This document shows, in pieces, positions 38,860 through 46,683 of a stretch of DNA of 64,000 bases. The notes under the pieces are model-generated. The model did no database searches. It was not told the DNA's origin and worked only from the letters and a program-made list of their open reading frames with translations. Source of the DNA: Aquimonas voraii (GTDB taxonomy: Bacteria; Pseudomonadota; Gammaproteobacteria; Xanthomonadales; Xanthomonadaceae); assembly GCF_900101825.1 (NCBI RefSeq), contig NZ_FNAG01000012.1, forward strand, positions 44,066 to 108,065, read 5' to 3'. Position 1 is the stretch's first letter. Each line of letters opens with the position of its first letter. The translations under genes and the position numbers were made by a program.

Positions 38860-39789
38860 ATGCGGACGCAGAACCTTCCCCATCGATGGCTGGTGTTTGG
38901 CGGCAGCGGCGCGGTCGGCCGCTTCCTGCTGCCGGCGCTGGCCGAGGCGGGCGCCGAGGTGCTGGCCCTCAGTCGTGCGGTGCAGGCGTCCGAGCTCTCG
39001 GGTCAGCGCTGGCTGCAGGGTTCGCTGCAGCACTCAGCGAAGCTCGATGCGGTGCTCGCCGAAGGTGAACACTTCGACGTGCTCAGCTCGCTGGGCCCGC
39101 TGGACGCGTTTGCGGACTGGCTGGAGCGGCACCCGCCCGCAGCAGGCGTGCGCGTGCTCGCGCTCTCTTCGCTCAGCGCCGAGTGGAAGCAGCGCTCGCC
39201 GAATCCGGCCGAGCGCGCGCTGGCAGCCTCGCTGCTTGCGAACGAGCAGCGCGTGCTGAGGATCAGTTCGGCGCAAGGGGCGAGCGCCACGCTGCTGCGC
39301 TGTGGCCTGATCCACGGCGCCGGCACCGATCGAACTCTCACCCCGCTTCTGCGCTTCGCCCGTCGCTGGCCGCTGCCCTGGCCGCGCGCCGCCCGCGGCC
39401 TGCGCCAGCCGGTGCATGCCTTCGACCTGGCGCGTGCGGTGCTCGCCGCAGCCGCTCGCCCCGAACTGGCGCAGCAGCTGCTGTCCCTGCCCGGCCCGGA
39501 AGCGCTCACCTTTCGTTGCATGTTGCAGCGCAGCTTGGAACTTGAGGGCCTCGCCCGACGCCTGATTCCACTTCCTGCGCCTGGTCTTCGCTGCCTGCTC
39601 GAGATGGCTGCGCGCGGGCGAGGGCGTATTTCGGCGCGCGCAGCAGCGCTGCTCAGGCTCTACGACGATCAACTGGGCGCGCCAGCAGGCTGGGCGCAGC
39701 TCGGCATTCCCATGGACTCGTTGAGGCGTGTTGCTGCGCGCGCGACCTTTGATTCCAGTACCGGTGAGGTCAGGAATTGCCAGTCGTGA
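38860..39789 (+). CDS. NAD(P)-binding Rossmann-fold protein (SDR/epimerase-like)
   Basis: 309 residues. Begins RWLVFGGSGAVGRFLLPALAEAG, a glycine-rich dinucleotide-binding loop (GGSGAVGR), with the extended-SDR pattern continued by VRVLALSSLSAEW and LLRCGLIHGAGTDRTLTPLLRF, then QPVHAFDLARAVLAAA, the domain that places substrate. The classical YxxxK pair is not evident. Comparable atypical NAD-dependent epimerase/dehydratase family members act on lipids, quinones or sugars; function unassigned. It sits alone between the divergent transporter and the lipase locus. Confidence 0.75.
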   Translation: MRTQNLPHRWLVFGGSGAVGRFLLPALAEAGAEVLALSRAVQASELSGQRWLQGSLQHSAKLDAVLAEGEHFDVLSSLGPLDAFADWLERHPPAAGVRVLALSSLSAEWKQRSPNPAERALAASLLANEQRVLRISSAQGASATLLRCGLIHGAGTDRTLTPLLRFARRWPLPWPRAARGLRQPVHAFDLARAVLAAAARPELAQQLLSLPGPEALTFRCMLQRSLELEGLARRLIPLPAPGLRCLLEMAARGRGRISARAAALLRLYDDQLGAPAGWAQLGIPMDSLRRVAARATFDSSTGEVRNCQS

Positions 39790-39826
39790 TGCGGCTTCGC
39801 AGAGTTTGTTGCGCTGCCGCATGACT
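39782..39826 (+). terminator. Stem-loop at the end of the epimerase-like gene
   Basis: CAGTC-GTG-ATGCGGC pairs with GCCGCATGACTG with a 3-nt bulge; the stop TGA is inside the left arm. No T-tract follows, so termination is uncertain. Confidence 0.35.
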
Positions 39827-39852
39827 GATTGCAGCGGCCATACGGCGCAGCA

Positions 39853-39882
39853 TTGCCATCCTTAATCGCGGCTGGCTACAGT
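39853..39882 (+). promoter_or_regulatory. Candidate promoter of the lipase-DUF1302-DUF1329 operon
   Basis: -35 TTGCCA (39853-39858, 5 of 6), 18-bp spacer, -10 TACAGT (39877-39882) preceded by GGC. It lies 41 bp before the ATG; the only promoter in the set with a good -35 besides bioB. Confidence 0.55.
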
Positions 39883-39922
39883 ACCGGAGCACCACCTCCC
39901 GATAACCAGAAAGGACACCAAC

Positions 39923-42070
39923 ATGCAGGCTCGATTGACCCTGGCATTGGCGCTGTCGGCTTCGCTGCTCGCAGGCTGCAGCGGTTCCTCCAATAGCCCA
40001 CGCGCGGTGCCGGTGACGCCGGCGACCAACAACAACGGCACGCCGGTGGCGGGCGTCATCACCGCCCGTTTCGATCCTGCTGCTGGCGTGGTTCCCACGC
40101 CCAACAACCTGCTGCTGTCGGGCACCACCGACCTCACCCTGAACATTCCGGTCCAGGGCGGTGAGGCCTCGACCAACTTCGCCGACCCGCAGGTCGCGAT
40201 CAATACGCTGGACGGCTGGAGCACCACGGCACCGTGGTCGTTCTCGTTCAGCGACGCACCCAATGCCGCCTCGGTGGTGCCGGGCCAGAGCGTGCGCGTG
40301 TTCGAAGTCGTGCTGAGCGGGCCGGGCGGCGCGGTCACCCGCGTGGTGCGCGAGCTGACCGCCGGCGTCGATTTCGCCACTGCGCCGCAGAGCAGCGATG
40401 CCACCGGCCGCAGCTGGGCGATCGTGCCGCTGAAGCCGCTGAAGCAGCTGACCTCCTACATGGCGGTGCTGACCAACGGCATCCGCGACAGCCGCGGCAA
40501 CGACACCACGCCTTCGCAGACCTACTTCCTCGCCAAGCGCACGGCGCCGCTGTGCGCTGCCGGCGCCAGCACCGACCCGCTGCTGCCGGCCTCGACCGCC
40601 TGCGCGCTCGAGCCCGTCCGCCAGCTGACCAACGCCCAGCTGGCCGCGGCCGCTTCAGCCGGCGTCAACCGCGATTCGGTGGTGCTGAGCTGGGTCGCCA
40701 CCACCCAGAGCATCACCCCGGTGCTGCAGGCGGTGCGCTCGATCGCGCAGCCGGGTGCGGTCATCGTCGCGCCCTCGGGCCTCAACACTTCGATCGCCGG
40801 CCTGCCGCCGATCGCCGACATCTACATCGGCACCTTGCGCGTGCCCTACTACCTGTCGGCGCCGAGCCAGGCCAACCCGACCGCGCCGCTCAACACCTTC
40901 TGGCGTGCGGCGCCGGGCGCTTACGTGGCGCCCTTCAATGCTGCCGGCCTGAACCCGACCTCGCGCAACATCACCTTCGCCAATCCGATCCCGGTGGCGA
41001 CCGGCAACGAAAACATTCCGGTGCTGATGACCGTGCCGAACGCCGCTTCCGGTCGCACCAAGCCGGCCGCGGGCTGGCCGGTGGTGATCTTCCAGCACGG
41101 CATCACCCGCAACCGCAGCGATGCGCTGGCGATCTCCGCGACCATGGCGGCGCAGGGCTTTGCGGTGGTGGCGATCGACCTGCCGCTGCACGGCCTGCCG
41201 GCCAGCAACCCGCTGGCGATCGGCAACACGCCCTTCGGCGCGGTCGCCCGCGAGCGCACCTTCGGCGTCGACTACATCAACAACACCACGGGTGCGGCCG
41301 GCCCGGATGGCGTGGCGGATGACTCCGGCGCGCACATGATCAACCTGAGTTCGCTGCTGACCTCGCGCGACAACCTGCGCCAGGGCGTGGCCGACCTGTT
41401 CGTGCTGACCAAGACCCTGCCGAACATCGACCTCGATGCCAACGGCGCGGGTGACCTCGATGCCTCGCGCGTGGCCTATGTCGGCCAGTCGCTGGGCGCC
41501 ATCGTCGGCACCTCCTTCCTGGCGCTCGAGCCGACCGTCAACGTCGGGCTGCTGTCGGTGCCGGGCGGCGGCATCGCCCGCATGTTGGAAGCTTCACCGA
41601 CCTTTGGTCCGCGCATCCGCGCCGGCCTGGCGGCCGCGGCCGGCCTGCAGCCGGGCACGCCGTCTTACGACCAGTTCTTCGGCGCGACGCAGCAGATCAT
41701 CGATTCGGCCGACCCGGTGAACTACGGCTTCGCCTCCGCCACCGACGCCATCGTCGTGCACGAGGCTGTGGGCAACGGCAGCAACGTGCTGCCCGACCAG
41801 GTCATCCCGAACCGCGTGACGGGTGCGCCGCTGTCCGGCACCGAGCCGCTGATTGCCGCGCTGGGCCTGCCGGCCATCACCGCCACCACCCAGGCCGCGA
41901 ACGGTGTGCGCGGTGCGGTGCGCTTCACCGCGGGTGACCACGGCTCGCTGCTGAGTCCGACCGCCTCGGCTGCCGCCACCGCCGAAATGCAGGGCCAGAT
42001 GGCCAGCCTGATCGTCTCGGCCGGCCAGGCCGTGCAGGTCACCAACACCTCCGTCATCCGCACGCAGTAA
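39923..42070 (+). CDS. Large surface-type lipase/esterase lipoprotein (VolA-like)
   Basis: 715 residues. Lipoprotein signal MQARLTLALALSASLLAGCSG, lipobox LAGC (Cys19), then a Gly/Asn-rich linker. The alpha/beta hydrolase core includes VVIFQHGITRNRSDAL (oxyanion loop), YVGQSLGAIVG with Ser523 and GDHGSLL with His673; the acid is not assigned with confidence. Size and layout resemble the VolA/Pla-1-cef family of extracellular phospholipid or lysophospholipid lipases, where liberated fatty acids feed an outer-membrane channel. Leads DUF1302 and DUF1329 genes at 24- and 23-bp spacing, so it is the first gene of the operon. AAAGGA precedes the start. Confidence 0.78.
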   Translation: MQARLTLALALSASLLAGCSGSSNSPRAVPVTPATNNNGTPVAGVITARFDPAAGVVPTPNNLLLSGTTDLTLNIPVQGGEASTNFADPQVAINTLDGWSTTAPWSFSFSDAPNAASVVPGQSVRVFEVVLSGPGGAVTRVVRELTAGVDFATAPQSSDATGRSWAIVPLKPLKQLTSYMAVLTNGIRDSRGNDTTPSQTYFLAKRTAPLCAAGASTDPLLPASTACALEPVRQLTNAQLAAAASAGVNRDSVVLSWVATTQSITPVLQAVRSIAQPGAVIVAPSGLNTSIAGLPPIADIYIGTLRVPYYLSAPSQANPTAPLNTFWRAAPGAYVAPFNAAGLNPTSRNITFANPIPVATGNENIPVLMTVPNAASGRTKPAAGWPVVIFQHGITRNRSDALAISATMAAQGFAVVAIDLPLHGLPASNPLAIGNTPFGAVARERTFGVDYINNTTGAAGPDGVADDSGAHMINLSSLLTSRDNLRQGVADLFVLTKTLPNIDLDANGAGDLDASRVAYVGQSLGAIVGTSFLALEPTVNVGLLSVPGGGIARMLEASPTFGPRIRAGLAAAAGLQPGTPSYDQFFGATQQIIDSADPVNYGFASATDAIVVHEAVGNGSNVLPDQVIPNRVTGAPLSGTEPLIAALGLPAITATTQAANGVRGAVRFTAGDHGSLLSPTASAAATAEMQGQMASLIVSAGQAVQVTNTSVIRTQ

Positions 42071-42094
42071 GCGAACACCTCAAGGGACATCACC

Positions 42095-43969
42095 ATGACC
42101 AAGATCCACACGCATGTCCGCGCGGGCCGTCCGCTGCTGCTGCGCGCGCCGATGGCGCTCGCGGTGGGCGCCGCTCTGCTGGCCGGCTCCGCGCACGCGG
42201 CGGAGTTCAGCCGCGGCGACTTCACGATGAGCATCGACACCACGCTGACCTACGGCGCCTCCTCGCGCATGGAGGACCGCAACAACGATCTCGTCGGCAA
42301 GATCAACCTCGACCCGACTCTCGGCGCCCGCGTCACCGCCCTGCAGCAGCAGAACCGCTGGGCCGAGGCGCAGGCGCTGGCGGCCTCGGCACCGGGCCGC
42401 TTCTCGGTCAACTCCGACGACGGCAACCTGAAGTACGAGAAGGGCGACCTGATCTCCAACGCCCTTGGCATCACCTCTGAAATCAGCATGAACTGGACCA
42501 ATTGGGGCGCCTTCGTGCGCGCCACCGGCTTCTACGATTTCGAGACGATGGACCGTGACGACATCAGCGATGCCGCCAAGGACCGCATCGGCCGCCGCGC
42601 GCGCCTGCTGGACGCCTTCGTCTACCGCGACTTCATCATCGCCAACGACATCAGCGGCAACTTCCGCTTCGGCCGCCAGGTGGTGAGCTGGGGCGAGAGC
42701 ACCTTCATCCAGGGTGGCATCAACGTCGTCAACCCGGTCGACGTGTCGCGCTTGCGCGTGGCCGGCGCCGAGCTCAAGGAAGCCTTCCTGCCGGTCAACT
42801 CGATCTGGGCATCCTTCAGCCTGACCGAGAACCTCTCGCTGGAAACCCTGTACCTGCTGGAGTGGTCGGAAACCGAAGTCGAGCCCTCGGGCACCTACTT
42901 CGCCAACAACGACTTCGGTCTGACCGGCGGCGAGTTCGTGATGCTGAACTTCGGCCTGGTTGACGAGCCGGCGAACTTCGGCGTCTGTCGCACCACGCCC
43001 GCGGCCGACCCGCGCTGCGGCGCGGCCTTCCCGCGCGCCAACGACCGCGAGGCGCGCGACCTCGGCCAGTACGGCCTGGCCCTGCGTTACTACGCTTCCG
43101 AACTGGGCGACACCGAGTTCGGCCTGTACTACCTGCGCTACCACAGCCGCCTGCCCTTCGTGTCCGGTACCTCGATCACCAGCGCCAACCCGACCTCGGG
43201 TCGCTACTTCATCGAGTACCCCGAGGACATCAACCTCTACGGCCTGAGCTGGAACACCAACATCGGCACCATCGCCTTCCAGGGCGAGATCAGCTACCGC
43301 GACAACGCACCGCTGCAGATCGACGACGTCGAGGTCCTGTTCGCCGGCCTGTCGCCGCTGAATCCGCTGATCCAGGAGCCCTTCCTGCGCTTCCGCAGCC
43401 GCTTGGGCCAGTTCGGTCCCGGCGAATACCTCAAGGGCTGGGAGCGTCACGAGATCAGCCAGCTGCAGTTCACCCTGACCAAGGCCTTCGGCCCCGGCAA
43501 CTTCCTGGGCGCCGACCAGATCGCCACCGTCGGCGAGTTCGGTGCGACCAAGGTGTGGGACCTGCCGGATCTGGAGATCCTGCCCTACCAGGGCGACGGC
43601 ACCGACACCGGCTGCGGCCCCGACTGGATCAGCGGCGGTGGCCGCAACCCGCTCAACGCCTGCGACGGCTTCGCCACCTCGTTCTCCTGGGGCTACCGCC
43701 TGGCTGCGCGCGCCGACTACAACAGCGTCGGCGGCAGCACCTGGAACATCTCGCCGCGCATCGCCTTCAACCACGACGTCAACGGCACCACCCCGGGCGC
43801 GGGCGGCAACTTCATCAAGGGCCGCAAGTCCTCGACGGTGGGTGTGGAAGGCAACTACCTCAACAAGTGGGTTCTGGACCTGTCCTACACCTCGTTCTGG
43901 GGCGGTGGCATCTACAACCTCACCAGTGACCGTGACTTCGTGGCGGTCTCCGCCAAGTACCTCTTCTGA
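42095..43969 (+). CDS. DUF1302-type outer membrane beta-barrel protein
   Basis: 624 residues. A long signal peptide ends GSAHA-AEFSRGDF. Sequence is rich in alternating polar/hydrophobic strands, with SWGESTFIQGGINVVNPVDVS and the terminal SAKYLF, whose final Phe is the BamA-recognition signal. Matches DUF1302 (PF06980). Such genes recur beside DUF1329 genes in pseudomonads and other hydrocarbon- or steroid-using bacteria. No catalytic residues; probable channel for hydrophobic or amphipathic solutes. AAGGGA lies before the ATG. Confidence 0.85.
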   Translation: MTKIHTHVRAGRPLLLRAPMALAVGAALLAGSAHAAEFSRGDFTMSIDTTLTYGASSRMEDRNNDLVGKINLDPTLGARVTALQQQNRWAEAQALAASAPGRFSVNSDDGNLKYEKGDLISNALGITSEISMNWTNWGAFVRATGFYDFETMDRDDISDAAKDRIGRRARLLDAFVYRDFIIANDISGNFRFGRQVVSWGESTFIQGGINVVNPVDVSRLRVAGAELKEAFLPVNSIWASFSLTENLSLETLYLLEWSETEVEPSGTYFANNDFGLTGGEFVMLNFGLVDEPANFGVCRTTPAADPRCGAAFPRANDREARDLGQYGLALRYYASELGDTEFGLYYLRYHSRLPFVSGTSITSANPTSGRYFIEYPEDINLYGLSWNTNIGTIAFQGEISYRDNAPLQIDDVEVLFAGLSPLNPLIQEPFLRFRSRLGQFGPGEYLKGWERHEISQLQFTLTKAFGPGNFLGADQIATVGEFGATKVWDLPDLEILPYQGDGTDTGCGPDWISGGGRNPLNACDGFATSFSWGYRLAARADYNSVGGSTWNISPRIAFNHDVNGTTPGAGGNFIKGRKSSTVGVEGNYLNKWVLDLSYTSFWGGGIYNLTSDRDFVAVSAKYLF

Positions 43970-43992
43970 TCCCCGCCAGGAGGAATCGCACC

Positions 43993-45348
43993 ATGCGCAA
44001 GTTCACCACCACCGCCCTGGCCATCGCCGCGCTGACTTTCAGCGCCGGTGCGCTGTCGGCGGTCAGCGCCGAGCAGGCCGCCCGCCTGGGCAAGGACCTG
44101 ACTCCGGTCGGCGCCGAGAAGGCCGGCAACGCGGCCGGCACCATCCCGGCCTGGGAGGGTGGCATCACCGCCCCGCCGGCCGGCTACACGGTCGGCGACC
44201 ACCACCCCGATCCGTTCGCCGCGGACCGTCCGCTGTTCAGCATCACCCCGGCGAACTACAAGGAGCATGCGGACAAGCTGACCGTCGGCCAGCAGGCCAT
44301 GTTTGAGCGCTACCCGAGCTTCCGGATGGATGTCTATCCGACCCGTCGTTCGGCTTCGTTCCCGCAGCGCACCTATGACTTCACCATCAAGAACGCCACC
44401 ACCGCGCAGCTGGTGGCGGATGGCGACGGCGTCGAGAACGCAGCGGAAGGCATTCCCTTCCCGATCCCGCAGAACGGCCAGGAAGTCATCTGGAACCACA
44501 AGATGAAGTACAAGGGCGTGTCCAGCGCCCGCTGGGCCAACCAGGCGGCGGTGACCGCCAACGGCCAGTACAACCTGGTGCGCATCCGCGAGGAGTTCCT
44601 CGGCCTGTACTACAAGCCCGGCAACACCATCGCCGACATCAACAACATCCTGCTGTACTTCTACCAGGTGGTGGAGAGCCCGGCGCGTCTGGCCGGCCAG
44701 GTGCTGCTGGTGCATGAAACCCTGAACCAGCAGGCGCAGATCCGCCAGGCCTGGGTCTACAACCCCGGCCAGCGCCGCGTCCGCCGCGCCCCCAACGTCG
44801 CCTACGACAACCCGGGCACCGCCTCCGACGGCCTGCGCACCAACGACATGACCGACATGTTCAACGGTGCGCTCGACCGCTACGACTGGAAGCTGGTCGG
44901 CAAGAAGGAGATGTACATGCCGTACAACTCCTACAAGGCGCACAGCGACGAGGTGAAGGTCGCCGACCTGATCCGCCCGAACCACCTGAACCCCGATCAC
45001 CTGCGCTACGAGCTGCACCGCGTGTGGGTGGTCGAGGCGACGCTCAAGGAAGGCCAGCGCCACATCAACCCGCGCCGTACCTTCTACGTCGATGAGGACA
45101 GCTGGCAGATCCTGGTGCTCGACCACTACGACAGCCAGGGCGCGCTGTGGCGCTATTCCGAAGCGCCGTCGGTGAACTACTACGAGGTGCCGGTGTTCTG
45201 GACCACGCTGGAAACCCACCACGACCTCAAGTCCGGTCGCTACATCGTCAGCGGCCTGGACAACGAGGACGGCATGGTCGACTTCTCGCACCAGAGCACG
45301 CCCGACAGCTACTCGCCGCAGAATCTGCGCGCGCGCGGCGTGCGTTGA
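43993..45348 (+). CDS. DUF1329 periplasmic protein (LolA/LolB-like fold)
   Basis: 451 residues. Signal peptide MRKFTTTALAIAALTFSAGALS, then the DUF1329 pattern: EKAGNAAGTIPAWEGGIT near the N-terminus, EGIPFPIPQNGQEVIWNHK, RRTFYVDEDSWQILVLDHYD, and a C-terminal strand region. As I recall the family (PF07044) shares the LolA/LolB-type half-barrel that binds acyl chains; no lipobox here, so it is soluble. AGGAGG 9 bp upstream of ATG. Its pairing with DUF1302 and a permease suggests carrying hydrophobic ligands across the periplasm. Confidence 0.85.
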   Translation: MRKFTTTALAIAALTFSAGALSAVSAEQAARLGKDLTPVGAEKAGNAAGTIPAWEGGITAPPAGYTVGDHHPDPFAADRPLFSITPANYKEHADKLTVGQQAMFERYPSFRMDVYPTRRSASFPQRTYDFTIKNATTAQLVADGDGVENAAEGIPFPIPQNGQEVIWNHKMKYKGVSSARWANQAAVTANGQYNLVRIREEFLGLYYKPGNTIADINNILLYFYQVVESPARLAGQVLLVHETLNQQAQIRQAWVYNPGQRRVRRAPNVAYDNPGTASDGLRTNDMTDMFNGALDRYDWKLVGKKEMYMPYNSYKAHSDEVKVADLIRPNHLNPDHLRYELHRVWVVEATLKEGQRHINPRRTFYVDEDSWQILVLDHYDSQGALWRYSEAPSVNYYEVPVFWTTLETHHDLKSGRYIVSGLDNEDGMVDFSHQSTPDSYSPQNLRARGVR

Positions 45349-45388
45349 TCGCGGCGGCTGCGCCCGCCCCGTTGAGCGCTCCACCCTC

Positions 45389-45427
45389 GGCCAGCCGCGA
45401 CCCCAGGGTCGCGGCTGGCCGCGTTTT
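45389..45427 (+). terminator. Strong intrinsic terminator after the DUF1329 gene
   Basis: 15-bp stem GGCCAGCCGCGACCC / GGGTCGCGGCTGGCC with a 2-nt spacer, then GCGTTTT. It separates lipase-DUF1302-DUF1329 from the Ycf48-RND pair, so the locus likely has two transcription units. Confidence 0.8.
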
Positions 45428-45481
45428 GGCCGTCATACTTGGGGCCTGCACGGGAGGGGGGCTTGCCATGGCCCGTCCCGT

Positions 45482-45520
45482 ATGAACACGAGCCCGCACG
45501 CGCAGGACGCCGTGCGATGA
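45482..45520 (+). CDS. Possible 12-codon leader ORF
   Basis: ATG AAC ... CGA TGA (MNTSPHAQDAVR) ends exactly where the AAAGGAGG ribosome-binding site of the next gene begins (45520-45527). It could influence translation of the downstream gene, but has no ribosome-binding site of its own that I recognise. Confidence 0.25.
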   Translation: MNTSPHAQDAVR

Positions 45521-45536
45521 AAGGAGGCAACCGTCC

Positions 45537-46658
45537 ATGAATCGAGTCCTGCCGGCGTTGATCGCCGCACTGTGTTTCGGCCTGCCCTGTGCGCAGGCGC
45601 AAACCGCGTCGCCCGGGCCGACACAGCCGCTCGCCGAGATGCAGCCCTTGGCCTTGCGCGAGGCCTTGGTGCTGGATTTCGCCGAGGCTGCCAATCGCGC
45701 GATCGCGGTGGGCGAGCGCGGCCACATCGCGGTCTCCGAGTCCCGCAGCGACTGGCGACAGGTCGAAGGCGTGCCGACCCGGGCGACGTTGACCGCGGTC
45801 ACTGCGATCGGCGAGCGCGCCTGGGCGGTGGGCCACGACGGCACCATCCTCGGCAGTCGCGACGGCGGCCTGACCTGGTCCGTCCAGCGCGTCGATGTCT
45901 GGGCACCGCTGGCGGAGGATGACTTCGATGCCGAGTTCGATCCCACCCAGGGCGCGCCACTGCTGGATGTGATCGCCCTCGATGCCGACCATGTGATCGC
46001 GATCGGCGCCTACAGCCTGATGCTGGTGACCCGCGACGGAGGAAGCAGCTGGCAGCGCGTGGATCCGAATGCCGGCGCGCGCGCCGAGGCCGCGGTCGCC
46101 GATGCGGCCCCGGGTGCCGACGCCGCCGAAGTGGACGAGGACGACTGGACGATGTCCGAGGAGTCGCTGGTCCTCGAAGACGAGGCCGAGCCTCACCTCA
46201 ATGGCATCGCCCGCACTCCCGACGGCACCCTGCTGGTGGTTGGCGAGCGCGGTTCCGCCTACCGTTCGCTGGACGGGGGCGAGAGCTGGCAGCGCATGCG
46301 CCTGCCCTACGACGGCTCGATGTTCGGAGTGCTGGCGCTGGGGCCGGCGCACCTGCTGGCCTATGGATTGCGCGGCAACGTGCAGGAAACCTTCGACGGT
46401 GGCGAAAGCTGGCTGCAGCCGGACTCAGGCAGCCTGCTGAGCCTGCAGGGCGGCAGCGTCCTGCCCGACGGCTCGGTGCTGCTGGTGGGTTCGAACGGCG
46501 TGGTTCTGCATCGCCCGTCCGGCGCCCTCGAGTTCCAACGCTCCACCTTCGTCAATGACAGACAGGAATCCCCCGTGCTGTCGGCGGTGCTACCCCTGTC
46601 TGCCCGCGAGTTCGTGCTTGCCGGCGAGAAGGGCATCAGCCGCTTCTCGATGCAGTGA
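45537..46658 (+). CDS. Ycf48/BNR-like beta-propeller protein
   Basis: 373 residues, signal peptide ending AQAQT. Repeated blades with the Asp-box-like pattern SxDGGxTW: VGHDGTILGSRDGGLTWSVQR, LVTRDGGSSWQRV, YRSLDGGESWQRM and ETFDGGESWLQP. This is the Ycf48/PSII-stability-factor-like propeller common next to RND/MMPL genes in proteobacteria. An acidic insertion (EVDEDDWTMSEESLVLEDEAEP, about 195-215) is a feature of this group. The strong AAAGGAGG Shine-Dalgarno supports ATG 45537. Probably an envelope partner of the permease 25 bp downstream. Confidence 0.85.
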   Translation: MNRVLPALIAALCFGLPCAQAQTASPGPTQPLAEMQPLALREALVLDFAEAANRAIAVGERGHIAVSESRSDWRQVEGVPTRATLTAVTAIGERAWAVGHDGTILGSRDGGLTWSVQRVDVWAPLAEDDFDAEFDPTQGAPLLDVIALDADHVIAIGAYSLMLVTRDGGSSWQRVDPNAGARAEAAVADAAPGADAAEVDEDDWTMSEESLVLEDEAEPHLNGIARTPDGTLLVVGERGSAYRSLDGGESWQRMRLPYDGSMFGVLALGPAHLLAYGLRGNVQETFDGGESWLQPDSGSLLSLQGGSVLPDGSVLLVGSNGVVLHRPSGALEFQRSTFVNDRQESPVLSAVLPLSAREFVLAGEKGISRFSMQ

Positions 46659-46683
46659 CCGCAGCGCCTGACCGGATGACCCC

